Below are positions 7,857 to 13,299 of a stretch of 22,300 bases of DNA, one piece after another. A model generated the notes under the pieces. The model was not told the DNA's origin. It did not search any database and was given only the letters and a program-made list of their open reading frames with translations. This DNA is from a virus, in IMG/VR virus record IMGVR_UViG_3300027899_000075, positions 1 to 22,300 of that record, one strand, 5' to 3'. Position 1 is the first letter of the stretch. Every line of letters starts with the position of its first letter. The position numbers and the translations under genes were made by a program.

Positions 7857-8234
7857 CTATGAATTAATGTATTGTGTTTGTTCATATATACTTTCGTGTA
7901 TTTCTCTGTGACAGTTAGCACAAACTAAAATACATTTTGATAATTCTTTCTTGAGTTTATTTTCACTCAACATTCGCATTTTTGACCATTCATATGTTTT
8001 AGAATCTTTGTCTAGGTGATGCAATTCTAAAGCAGACATTGATTTGTTATATCCACACTTACTACAACATCCACCCATTTCATTCACTACTTCAATTTTT
8101 CTAGTTTTCCATCTATCCATACAATAGCGATTGAAACAATCTTTACAATACGAATATGAATTTTTTCTTCCTTTTCTAGAATAGAATTGATCTTGCGTTT
8201 TTTCTACAGAACATTTAGTACATTTTTTTATCAT
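7857..8234 (-). CDS. HNH endonuclease, free-standing homing type
   Basis: 125 residues. The N-terminus has two Cys pairs, CTKC (5-8) and CKDC (30-33). The nuclease core follows: GGCCSKCG (54-61), the HH pair (72-73) in ALELHHLDKD, and CANCHREIH (105-113). The Cys pairs hold a structural zinc; the first His of HH and the later His bind the catalytic metal. Small HNH genes of this kind are common in T4-like genomes, where they often move as homing endonucleases between phage genes. It lies between a tRNA-Arg and a small membrane protein gene. No SD is visible before the ATG. A 6-bp hairpin (7840-7858) overlaps its stop. Confidence 0.9.
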   Translation of the reverse strand: MIKKCTKCSVEKTQDQFYSRKGRKNSYSYCKDCFNRYCMDRWKTRKIEVVNEMGGCCSKCGYNKSMSALELHHLDKDSKTYEWSKMRMLSENKLKKELSKCILVCANCHREIHESIYEQTQYINS

Positions 8235-8267
8235 GGTATAGATATATATAATCTAACCATTTTTAAA

Positions 8268-8339
8268 CAACCCCACCAGGAATCGAACCTAGAATAACAG
8301 CTTAGAAGGCTGTAGTTATATCCATTTAACTATGAGGTC
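8268..8339 (-). tRNA. tRNA-Arg (anticodon UCU)
   Basis: 72 nt. Acceptor GACCTCA pairs with TGGGGTT with G-U pairs allowed. D-stem GTT/AAC; anticodon stem ACAGC/GCTGT with loop CTTCTAA, giving anticodon TCT (codon AGA). T-arm CTAGG-TTCGATT-CCTGG; discriminator G. CCA is not encoded. It begins about 4 bases after the predicted start of a consensus promoter, so the transcript needs almost no 5' trimming. Confidence 0.93.
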
Positions 8340-8349
8340 TTATGCCCCT

Positions 8350-8378
8350 ATTATACCATAGGACGATCACAATGTCAA
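8350..8378 (-). promoter_or_regulatory. Consensus sigma70-type promoter for tRNA-Arg
   Basis: Minus strand: TTGACA (8373-8378), 17-bp spacer, TATAAT (8350-8355), preceded by TATGG so that an extended -10 TG is present. Exact match in both hexamers. Confidence 0.88.
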
Positions 8379-8381
8379 GAG

Positions 8382-8702
8382 TTAAACTGAAAGTTTCAGG
8401 TTAGACCCTGCTAGAGGATCAACAATTTTCTTGCCAGGAATGACAAGATTATTGACAACAACCGTTGTGTAATGGTCCGCCAAATCCTTTTGAGGTTCAA
8501 CCACAAACATGACTTGTGTGATTGGAATTTCAATTCCATCCTCTGGATGTTTGGCATATGGTAGCCAACGAGCAAGAAGGAGTTTACCTTCTTGTGACGG
8601 AATGAGAACCGCTGGATCCTTTATGGTAGCAGTCTTTCCCGTTACCTTATAATTACAAATAATCTCTTCACCACTATTCAATCGAATTATCTTAACTTCC
8701 AT
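8382..8702 (-). CDS. Sm/LSm-like beta-barrel protein
   Basis: 106 residues. The start MEVKIIRLNSGEEIICNY resembles the Sm1 motif of small Sm-like proteins reported in T4-related marine and freshwater phages: a strand, then SGE-I, then a strand. A long middle strand region (ITQVMFVVEPQ, 60-70) would be the Sm2 half. Sm-like folds form rings that bind RNA or serve as scaffolds; no specific RNA partner can be inferred here. The SD AAGGAG lies 8 bases upstream. It follows the 75-residue gene 25 bases upstream, so the two may be cotranscribed from the promoter at 8965-8992. Confidence 0.72.
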   Translation of the reverse strand: MEVKIIRLNSGEEIICNYKVTGKTATIKDPAVLIPSQEGKLLLARWLPYAKHPEDGIEIPITQVMFVVEPQKDLADHYTTVVVNNLVIPGKKIVDPLAGSNLKLSV

Positions 8703-8727
8703 GATTTACTCCTTATAGTAAATAATT

Positions 8728-8955
8728 TCAACACACACGAAATAACCATCTCCAAAATGTACATTTTCTTGGAGCCTCTTGTATCAGTTTTGGTTCACAA
8801 TATTTAGGTGTCACCAACAACGAATTCTTTGGATCTGATGAACGAGTCATAGCTCTTTTGATTTCTTTTTCAGTTAAAAGCATATCGACAGATTGACACT
8901 CTAGTGTCCACTGCACATAAATCAATCGAGTTCGATCCACTTCGGTTCGTTGCAT
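8728..8955 (-). CDS. Small protein of unknown function
   Basis: 75 residues, starting MQRTEVDRTRLIYVQW and ending in an aromatic, Cys-containing segment (CTFWRWLFRVC). No family recognised. The ATG lies 9 bases after a consensus -10 box, with AGAGGT in between, so the mRNA leader is only one to three bases or absent. This gene and the Sm-like gene downstream form a probable two-gene unit. Confidence 0.65.
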   Translation of the reverse strand: MQRTEVDRTRLIYVQWTLECQSVDMLLTEKEIKRAMTRSSDPKNSLLVTPKYCEPKLIQEAPRKCTFWRWLFRVC

Positions 8956-8964
8956 GTGACCTCT

Positions 8965-8992
8965 ATTATATCGTATATATAATCGTTGTCAA
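8965..8992 (-). promoter_or_regulatory. Consensus promoter overlapped by an inverted repeat
   Basis: Minus strand: TTGACA (8987-8992), 16-bp spacer, TATAAT (8965-8970). An inverted repeat TCGTTGT-CA-ACAACGA at 8983-8998 covers the -35 box, as an operator for a dimeric repressor would. The repeat is seen; repressor binding is inferred. Confidence 0.78.
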
Positions 8993-9012
8993 CAACGAAT
9001 TGTCTATTTTTA

Positions 9013-9624
9013 TCAATTTGAAGAATGCAACAGCATTCCTATGGAATCTCTAGTTGAAATTATCATATTCATCTTTTCTACAGACATGGATGTTGGTATT
9101 GTTTCCCACTCAATAGACATATATCCATGTATTAAAAGATTATTATCGCCATATATGGGCAATAATGAAATTGCATTGGTATTATTCATAGAATAGAAAC
9201 TTTTGGTATTACATTCCGTATGAGTAATAGGATTCCTAATTCTTGGACAATTATGTTGCAGAATAGAAATCAATTCTATGAATCTGGTGACTAATGTGTC
9301 CTGCATCAACGCAGCAGTAGACCAGGTGTTAGAATGATATGTTTGATGAGTGATACTCATCTTGCGCATGGAAGAACCATCCATGAATTTCCCACCATTG
9401 TGAAATTGAACGATTGAAACCCTTGATGCTTCCAATTCAGTTCGCAAATCAGTTATCAATTTCCAAATTTTTATATTAGAAAGGGAGAACTCAGATTCTT
9501 TTTTGATTGCGGTATAGACTTTTTTGGCATTTCTATACTTTATCATCCCAATCGCCACACCAGTCAATATAGCAATGGATGCTAGTCCCAATTCATACGA
9601 TTCTTTAAGGTCGCCTATAGACAT
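9013..9624 (-). CDS. Membrane-anchored GAF-like domain protein
   Basis: 203 residues. A hydrophobic segment near residues 13-28 (LASIAILTGVAIGMIKY) is a probable N-terminal membrane anchor. The rest resembles a phage family with a GAF-like fold: LRTELEASRVSIVQFHNGGKF (60-80), then the MSITHQTY segment, and a C-terminal strand pair (ISLLPIYGD, GYMSIEWE). GAF domains bind small ligands, but no ligand residues can be assigned, and some of these phage proteins have no known function. A good SD (TAGGAGTTAATTGAATG) is seen, and a 44-residue membrane protein gene ends just before it, so the two are probably cotranslated. Confidence 0.8.
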   Translation of the reverse strand: MSIGDLKESYELGLASIAILTGVAIGMIKYRNAKKVYTAIKKESEFSLSNIKIWKLITDLRTELEASRVSIVQFHNGGKFMDGSSMRKMSITHQTYHSNTWSTAALMQDTLVTRFIELISILQHNCPRIRNPITHTECNTKSFYSMNNTNAISLLPIYGDNNLLIHGYMSIEWETIPTSMSVEKMNMIISTRDSIGMLLHSSN

Positions 9625-9638
9625 TCAATTAACTCCTA

Positions 9639-9773
9639 TTAATGTATAATTAATATCATTACTATTATACTTAATATAAAAATGATAAGAACAATTATAC
9701 CAAAATATAAACTTAATCGTACATCTAAATCGTGCTCTTCGTCTTGCCAATCGTCATCATAGTCAGAATTCAT
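9639..9773 (-). CDS. 44-residue single-span membrane protein
   Basis: The first 17 residues are very acidic (MNSDYDDDWQDEEHDLD) and residues 22-43 are an unbroken hydrophobic run of Ile, Leu, Val and Phe, clearly a transmembrane helix. The TAA is followed at once by TAGGAG, the SD of the 203-residue membrane protein downstream. Acidic N-terminus with a C-terminal helix fits an N-in tail-anchored protein. No family recognised; function unknown. Confidence 0.7.
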   Translation of the reverse strand: MNSDYDDDWQDEEHDLDVRLSLYFGIIVLIIFILSIIVMILIIH

Positions 9774-9833
9774 TATTAACTCATAATATTATGTATAAGT
9801 AGGGTATACTACCCAATAACTAATCCTATATTA

Positions 9834-10148
9834 TCAAGGCTTGTTTATAAATTCTTGTAGCACACCAGTGACTTTACGGAGAGAAGACTGAGCAATTGTT
9901 ATTTCGTTGGCAACTCGCTGTAATTGCTTGTTAGTTTCCCCAATAATGACGTTTTTGTCTAGATGCGCTGCATTATAGAAATTCTCCATCTCTGAAATGT
10001 CAAATTCAGATGGGAAGTGCTTGAGTCGATCCCTAGCTTTCTTTCGGATATCCGTTGGAACCTTTGGGGTTGCCTTTGGATCCAACAGATCCACCATGAA
10101 CATCCGTGCGTTTCGTATAGCGTTGAACATCTCGTCGGGCATCGTCAT
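9834..10148 (-). CDS. Conserved phage protein, BPSL0761-like N-terminus
   Basis: 104 residues. The first 50 (MTMPDEMFNAIRNARMF, then KATPKVPTDIRKKARDRLKHFPSEFDI) match the remembered pattern of the BPSL0761-type small proteins of bacteria and phages: MTMPDE, a helix, basic IRKKAR, then HxPS. The remainder is helical (QLQRVANEITIAQSSLRKV). Function is not known. It follows the methyltransferase with a 6-base gap and no strong SD, so its translation may depend on the upstream gene. Confidence 0.72.
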   Translation of the reverse strand: MTMPDEMFNAIRNARMFMVDLLDPKATPKVPTDIRKKARDRLKHFPSEFDISEMENFYNAAHLDKNVIIGETNKQLQRVANEITIAQSSLRKVTGVLQEFINKP

Positions 10149-10154
10149 AATAAG

Positions 10155-11093
10155 TTATTCCAAAATAGAGGCAAGTGTATTCGGTATCTCGTGAGCGATT
10201 CTCTTCTCTGCCAACTTGATGTAGTCGGGATTTAGTTCAGTTCCCACAAAGTTTCTATTATTCTCAAGAGCAACAACTGCTGTGGTTCCACTACCAGTAA
10301 AGGGATCGAGAACATTTCCACCTTCGGGACAACCAGCAAGAATACAGGGAAGAATAAGATTCTTTGGATAGACCGCGAAATGCGCTCCCTTGTAACCTTT
10401 GGTATTTACCTTCCACACAGAACGCTTGTTCTTTTTTTCAACAATTGCCCTGAATGGAAGTTGTCCTGGTAGAGGCTCACCCTTTGCATTGAAACTGCCT
10501 TTCTTGGCGGATGGTCTACCACAATCAGCATACTTTGCATCTTCCTTGATAGCTTCATGGTCGTAGTAGTAGTGAGACTTCTTGGAAAGAAGAAAGATAT
10601 ACTCATGTGCTTTAGTGCAACGATCCTCGACTGATTCAGGCATAGGATTTGGTTTATGCCAGATGATGTCCTGACGCAACCACCAACCATCCGCTTGCAG
10701 GGCAAATGCAACCCGCCACGGGATGCCTATGAGGTCTTTGTGCTTCAGTCCCTTCTGCTCCCTACGATTACCAGGAATCGTTGTAGGCATATCCCGCTGC
10801 CCCCCGATTGTCTGTGGTGGTGGTGCTACATTCTTCTGAGACATATAGGAATCACCAAGGTTCAACCACAAAGTGCCATCAGGACGAAGACAGCGACGAA
10901 CTTCTCGGAACACATCAACCATTGCCTTGACATACTCATGGACTTCCTGCTCGGATCCGATTTCATCATCTCCTCCGTTGTATGAACGAAGTCCGAAATA
11001 TGGAGGTGAGGTAACGCAAGTATGAATAGATTCATCTGCAACTTGTTTGAGTGCTTCACGGCAGTCTCCTTGAATGATTCTGTGAGTATTCAT
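10155..11093 (-). CDS. DNA methyltransferase, beta class (TSPPY)
   Basis: 312 residues. Motif IV TSPPY is at residues 28-32 and the SAM-binding motif I DPFTGSGTT at 263-271, followed by GTELNPDY (284-291). Catalytic motif before SAM-binding motif is the beta-class order. SPPY is more usual for N4-cytosine enzymes, DPPY for N6-adenine, so N4-methylcytosine is somewhat favoured, but this is not decisive. The target site lies in the region between the motifs and cannot be read. There is no restriction gene next to it, so this is an orphan phage enzyme, probably masking sites from host nucleases or for regulation. Its ATG overlaps the stop of the SAM decarboxylase gene (TAATG). Confidence 0.93.
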   Translation of the reverse strand: MNTHRIIQGDCREALKQVADESIHTCVTSPPYFGLRSYNGGDDEIGSEQEVHEYVKAMVDVFREVRRCLRPDGTLWLNLGDSYMSQKNVAPPPQTIGGQRDMPTTIPGNRREQKGLKHKDLIGIPWRVAFALQADGWWLRQDIIWHKPNPMPESVEDRCTKAHEYIFLLSKKSHYYYDHEAIKEDAKYADCGRPSAKKGSFNAKGEPLPGQLPFRAIVEKKNKRSVWKVNTKGYKGAHFAVYPKNLILPCILAGCPEGGNVLDPFTGSGTTAVVALENNRNFVGTELNPDYIKLAEKRIAHEIPNTLASILE

Positions 11094-11479
11094 TATTGAA
11101 ATTTAACACCCCTTTCAATGTAATGGTCTTCGTAAGAAGTAAATTCAAAATTCTTCTTGGCAAATTCCAAGACGATATTCTGATCGAATTTATTACAAGA
11201 ATATACATCAAGTGTAATAAAACGAGTAGGTTCCAATGTGTGAATCTGAATACCAGATTCGATCAAGGGAACCCATCCACTGATTCCTGCTTTATCAGGA
11301 TAAATCTCAATGCCATTCTTGTCAGTCGGTCCATGCATAACAACTGGTTGACTCATACGAGTCATTCCTATATTATCCACTAACTTTTCTAGAAATCGGT
11401 ATACCAATTCTAAATTATCTGCTGAACCTTTACGGCAGCCATACATATCCAACAAATACGAGTATCCAAATGGTTTCAT
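11093..11479 (-). CDS. speD: S-adenosylmethionine decarboxylase proenzyme
   Basis: 128 residues, the length of the short prokaryotic form. The family makes the aminopropyl donor for spermidine by decarboxylating SAM, using a pyruvoyl group made by self-cleavage. The key residues of the Thermotoga enzyme (Ser63, His68, Cys83) are all present at the same spacing: S75 in LIESG, H80 in QIHT, C95 in LDVYSC. Cleavage would be between Glu74 and Ser75. The His usually next to the pyruvoyl Ser (SH) is Gly here. The N-terminus GYSYLLDMYGC fits the family. SD TAGGA lies 10 bases upstream, after tRNA-Thr. It is directly coupled to the SAM-using methyltransferase. Confidence 0.88.
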   Translation of the reverse strand: MKPFGYSYLLDMYGCRKGSADNLELVYRFLEKLVDNIGMTRMSQPVVMHGPTDKNGIEIYPDKAGISGWVPLIESGIQIHTLEPTRFITLDVYSCNKFDQNIVLEFAKKNFEFTSYEDHYIERGVKFQ

Positions 11480-11493
11480 AATATATTTTCCTA

Positions 11494-11566
11494 AGCCACT
11501 TACTGGATTTGAACCAGCGACAAGTAATTTACAAAACTACTGCTCTACCAACTGAGCTAAAGTGGC
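11494..11566 (-). tRNA. tRNA-Thr (anticodon UGU)
   Basis: 73 nt. Acceptor GCCACTT/AAGTGGC; D-arm AGCTCAGTTGGTAGAGC; anticodon stem GTAGT/ATTAC with loop TTTGTAA, anticodon TGT (codon ACA); T-loop TTCAAAT; discriminator T; no encoded CCA. First of three adjacent tRNAs when read from the left. Confidence 0.94.
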
Positions 11567-11569
11567 GAA

Positions 11570-11642
11570 CTCTCTGAACTGGACTTGAACCAGTGACATG
11601 CGAGTTAACAGCTCGCAGCTCTACCAACTGAGCTATCAGAGA
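11570..11642 (-). tRNA. tRNA-Asn (anticodon GUU)
   Basis: 73 nt. Acceptor TCTCTGA/TCAGAGA; D-arm AGCTCAGTTGGTAGAGC; anticodon stem GCGAG/CTCGC with loop CTGTTAA, anticodon GTT (codons AAC/AAU); T-arm ACTGG-TTCAAGT-CCAGT; discriminator G; no encoded CCA. Asn codons are heavily used by the giant repetitive protein in this window. Confidence 0.94.
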
Positions 11643-11643
11643 A

Positions 11644-11724
11644 TGGATGATGAAGGACTTGCACCTACGAAGTTTAAAACAGCAGATTTACAATCTGCCC
11701 CCGTTGCTACTTGGGTAATCATCC
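11644..11724 (-). tRNA. tRNA-Tyr (anticodon GUA)
   Basis: 81 nt, class II with a long variable arm as in bacterial tRNA-Tyr. Acceptor GGATGAT/ATCATCC; anticodon stem GCAGA/TCTGC with loop TTGTAAA, anticodon GTA; T-loop TGCAAGT region; discriminator A; no encoded CCA. One base separates it from tRNA-Asn. Confidence 0.92.
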
Positions 11725-11733
11725 AAAAGTTAA

Positions 11734-12090
11734 TCATTTGAGTGTGAGTAGATACTTAGTGTGATGCATTAAACTGAGCATATCGTCACGAGTATTGAGA
11801 AGGTCTGTATTTCCTTGAACCAAGCTATCCAACTCATTTGTTAGAAACGAAATAGCATCATCTATAACTTGCTTTGGTCCACCAGCATCATAATTTGAAA
11901 GAGAAATGTCAAATGTCTTGGTTGCTCTGCGAACCCCATTTGTTCCAAAATAAGTTTCTACGAAAGAATCGATTAAATCATCTAATCCCGCGTATGCTTC
12001 TCCAAGAGCTTTATGCTCTGAGAATGATTTGGTCTGCCAATGAAAGATACGAAGTTGATTTTGAATTTCTAGAAATTTTGTAATGAACAT
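11734..12090 (-). CDS. DUF5856-like helical (ferritin-like) protein
   Basis: 118 residues from the ATG at 12090; the SD AAGGAG lies 7 bases before it, and the longer in-frame extension runs into tRNA-Glu. The sequence FHWQTKSFSEHKALGEAYAG (res 18-37), LDDLIDSFVETYFG (38-51), then two more helices, matches the pattern of T4-like phage DUF5856 proteins, which resemble Dps/ferritin four-helix bundles (H-W-T and E-H-x-A-L-G). Iron binding is not demonstrated. It is preceded by an exact TATAAATA box, so late expression is likely, and followed 9 bases on by tRNA-Tyr. Confidence 0.82.
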   Translation of the reverse strand: MFITKFLEIQNQLRIFHWQTKSFSEHKALGEAYAGLDDLIDSFVETYFGTNGVRRATKTFDISLSNYDAGGPKQVIDDAISFLTNELDSLVQGNTDLLNTRDDMLSLMHHTKYLLTLK

Positions 12091-12110
12091 AGGAGTACTC
12101 CTTCTATTTT

Positions 12111-12118
12111 TATTTATA
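12111..12118 (-). promoter_or_regulatory. T4-type late promoter box TATAAATA
   Basis: Exact TATAAATA on the minus strand, 20 bases before the ATG at 12090 and just after tRNA-Glu. The transcript would start within about 15 bases of the start codon, just before the SD. That SD lies in a 12-base palindrome, AGGAGTACTCCT (12091-12102). Confidence 0.62.
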
Positions 12119-12151
12119 ATAGTATGGGAATACCATGCTACATTACAAAAA

Positions 12152-12225
12152 TGACCTTGGGGGAATTTGAATCCCCGTAGCAACCTTGAAAGGGTTGAGT
12201 CCTAACCAGACTAGACGACAAGGCC
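12152..12225 (-). tRNA. tRNA-Glu (anticodon UUC)
   Basis: 74 nt. Acceptor GGCCTTG/CAAGGTC with one G-U pair; D-stem GTC/GAC; anticodon stem CAACC/GGTTG with loop CTTTCAA, anticodon TTC; T-arm GGGGA-TTCAAAT-TCCCC; discriminator A; no encoded CCA. Confidence 0.94.
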
Positions 12226-12237
12226 TTAGATATAGAA

Positions 12238-12310
12238 TGAGGATGGTGGGACTCGAACCCACACTGGATTGATTTTGAGTCAATTAACTCTGCCATTGGT
12301 CTACATCCCC
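12238..12310 (-). tRNA. tRNA with CAA anticodon, class I shape (nominal tRNA-Leu)
   Basis: 73 nt. Acceptor GGGGATG/CATCCTC; short D-stem GAC/GTT; anticodon stem ATTGA/TCAAT with loop CTCAAAA, so the anticodon reads CAA (Leu, codon UUG); T-arm GTGGG-TTCGAGT-CCCAC; discriminator A; no encoded CCA. Leu tRNAs normally have a long variable arm, yet here it is only 5 nt. Folding is clear; the amino acid identity is uncertain. Confidence 0.85.
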
Positions 12311-12316
12311 GCAATA

Positions 12317-12384
12317 CGCCGTTCCAGTAACGCTCTGGCTTGAGATTGTTATAAGCAACCCTGCGAAACTTTCCGCCCACGGCG
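12317..12384 (-). ncRNA. Cloverleaf-like RNA at the head of a tRNA operon
   Basis: A 68-nt segment between the promoter start site (about 12388) and the CAA tRNA folds by eye into a closed four-way junction. Closing stem CGCCGT/ACGGCG; arm 1 GCGG-aaagtt-TCGC; arm 2 GGTTG-cttataa-CAATC with a 7-nt loop that would give anticodon TAT; arm 3 CCAG-agcgtta-CTGG. All stems pair perfectly. Arm sizes mimic D, anticodon and T arms, but arm 3 lacks the TTCRANY T-loop. It is therefore a tRNA-like structure or a degenerate tRNA-Ile rather than an ordinary tRNA. Function unknown. Confidence 0.5.
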
Positions 12385-12394
12385 CGTAGATTGT

Positions 12395-12423
12395 ATTATA
12401 TCAGAATCAGTGCGTAATGTCAA
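12395..12423 (-). promoter_or_regulatory. Consensus sigma70-type promoter for the tRNA operon
   Basis: Minus strand: TTGACA (12418-12423), 17-bp spacer, TATAAT (12395-12400), exact in both boxes. It overlaps the 3' end of the 103-residue gene. It should drive the cloverleaf RNA and the CAA and Glu tRNAs, and possibly read on into the genes and tRNAs down to the methyltransferase. Confidence 0.87.
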
Positions 12424-12718
12424 GCTCTTCGTCTGAAGTTGCGAGAGATTTCATCGCTTCAAGTTGTTCCATCTTGGGAACAACAATCTTTGATTTCTTA
12501 TTGTTCACATGACCATTGGAGTCTTTCTGAAAATAATTACTCTTCTGGCGATCCTCATCGTGTCCTAGACGATAATTAATTTCCTCGACACCAATAGCAT
12601 TGAGGAGAATTGCGTCGGTATCTACATCTGCCAAGATACCTAGAATTTGTTGAGATGCCATTAGAGCGTCTTCTTCAGTCATGTTGAGTGGAATGTCAAT
12701 GTGTAGTCGAAATGGCAT
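12407..12718 (-). CDS. Conserved-looking small protein of unknown function
   Basis: 103 residues. Starts MPFRLHIDIPLNMTEEDALM, with a helix (ASQQILGILADV, 22-33) and a charged C-terminal half. The N-terminal pattern resembles small unnamed proteins of T4-like phages, but no function is known. The ATG lies 2 bases after the stop of the 50-residue gene, with AGGA 8 bases upstream, so it is part of the same minus-strand unit as the deaminase-like gene. Confidence 0.75.
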   Translation of the reverse strand: MPFRLHIDIPLNMTEEDALMASQQILGILADVDTDAILLNAIGVEEINYRLGHDEDRQKSNYFQKDSNGHVNNKKSKIVVPKMEQLEAMKSLATSDEELDITH

Positions 12719-12720
12719 AG

Positions 12721-12873
12721 TCAGTCCTGTAGAAAATGTAAAAGGTCTTCTTTAGCAACATCCATGCGTTGACCAGACTCAGTCTGAATCTTACACATTT
12801 CATCGCCAAATAAATCGGTAAAGGTTTCAACGATCACGCAAGTTTCTTTTGTTTCTTTTAGTACATATTTCAT
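12721..12873 (-). CDS. 50-residue protein of unknown function
   Basis: Starts MKYVLKETKETCVIVETF and ends LLHFLQD; the pattern of strands followed by a short helix suggests a compact fold. It sits between the deaminase-like gene (4-base gap, GGA upstream) and the 103-residue gene (2-base gap), filling the only space in a continuous gene chain. No family recognised. Confidence 0.68.
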   Translation of the reverse strand: MKYVLKETKETCVIVETFTDLFGDEMCKIQTESGQRMDVAKEDLLHFLQD

Positions 12874-12876
12874 GAG

Positions 12877-13245
12877 TTATTCCAATCTTTTGATTCCTTC
12901 GTTGTCGGTATAGTATATAGAGTCAAACACCTCACGACACCAAGGCGTACAAAGGTCACACGGACGCGACATACGAAGTTGACGAAAACGATTGAATCTT
13001 ACATTCACGAGAATCAATTTCAATCCACGATATTTCTTTGGAAGTTTCTGATATGCGTCGAGTTCAGAATGCATCTCTTCATATGGATATCCAATCTTCT
13101 TTGCTTCTGGATGTGTCTTGAAACAATTCCTTCCAATAGAGAGTAGTTTCTTCTTATGAAAGATGAGAGATAGATGCTTCTTCTGTCTCTTGATTTCAAG
13201 ACACAGAGGATAGGCGAAATTTAAGATTGTATCAGAGTCTGTCAT
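12877..13245 (-). CDS. Cytidine/deoxycytidylate deaminase-like protein
   Basis: 122 residues from the ATG at 13245. This start is preferred because the upstream in-frame ATG lies inside a terminator hairpin. Zinc-dependent deaminase motifs are present in order: H59-S60-E61 (EMHSELDAY), the HxE motif with the catalytic Glu, and P95-C96-DL-C99, the PCxxC zinc ligands, with a further C103. The fold family includes CMP/dCMP and cytidine deaminases and nucleic-acid editing enzymes. The substrate cannot be told from these motifs. No SD is visible. It heads a unit with the 50- and 103-residue genes. Confidence 0.85.
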   Translation of the reverse strand: MTDSDTILNFAYPLCLEIKRQKKHLSLIFHKKKLLSIGRNCFKTHPEAKKIGYPYEEMHSELDAYQKLPKKYRGLKLILVNVRFNRFRQLRMSRPCDLCTPWCREVFDSIYYTDNEGIKRLE

Positions 13246-13251
13246 AAAACA

Positions 13252-13277
13252 AAGGTGTGGCATTTCTGCCACACCTT
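13252..13277 (-). terminator. Rho-independent terminator after the HTH gene
   Basis: A perfect 11-bp stem, AAGGTGTGGCA / TGCCACACCTT, with a 4-nt loop, followed on the minus strand by TTGTTTTATG. It closes the HTH gene transcript, and the ATG of the deaminase-like gene overlaps the end of the U-tract, 6 bases past the stem. Genes downstream would be reached by readthrough or a separate promoter. Confidence 0.9.
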
Positions 13278-13299
13278 CGCGAATATTAAGTTGTTACGA

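Noticed and set aside
7739-7921. N-terminal extension of the 105-residue membrane protein to 7921
   Set aside because: The extension overlaps the HNH gene, has no SD and is unlike the rest of the protein. The ATG at 7738 has AAAGGA at the right distance.
9024-9039. GAATGC-aaca-GCATTC hairpin at the end of the GAF-like gene
   Set aside because: Only 6 bp and followed by no U-tract; it lies in the last codons. Not enough to call a terminator.
12138-12380. Minus-strand ORF of 80 codons across the tRNA-Glu and CAA-tRNA genes
   Set aside because: It consists almost wholly of tRNA genes and the cloverleaf RNA, starts with a non-ATG codon and has no SD; a by-product of structured RNA genes.
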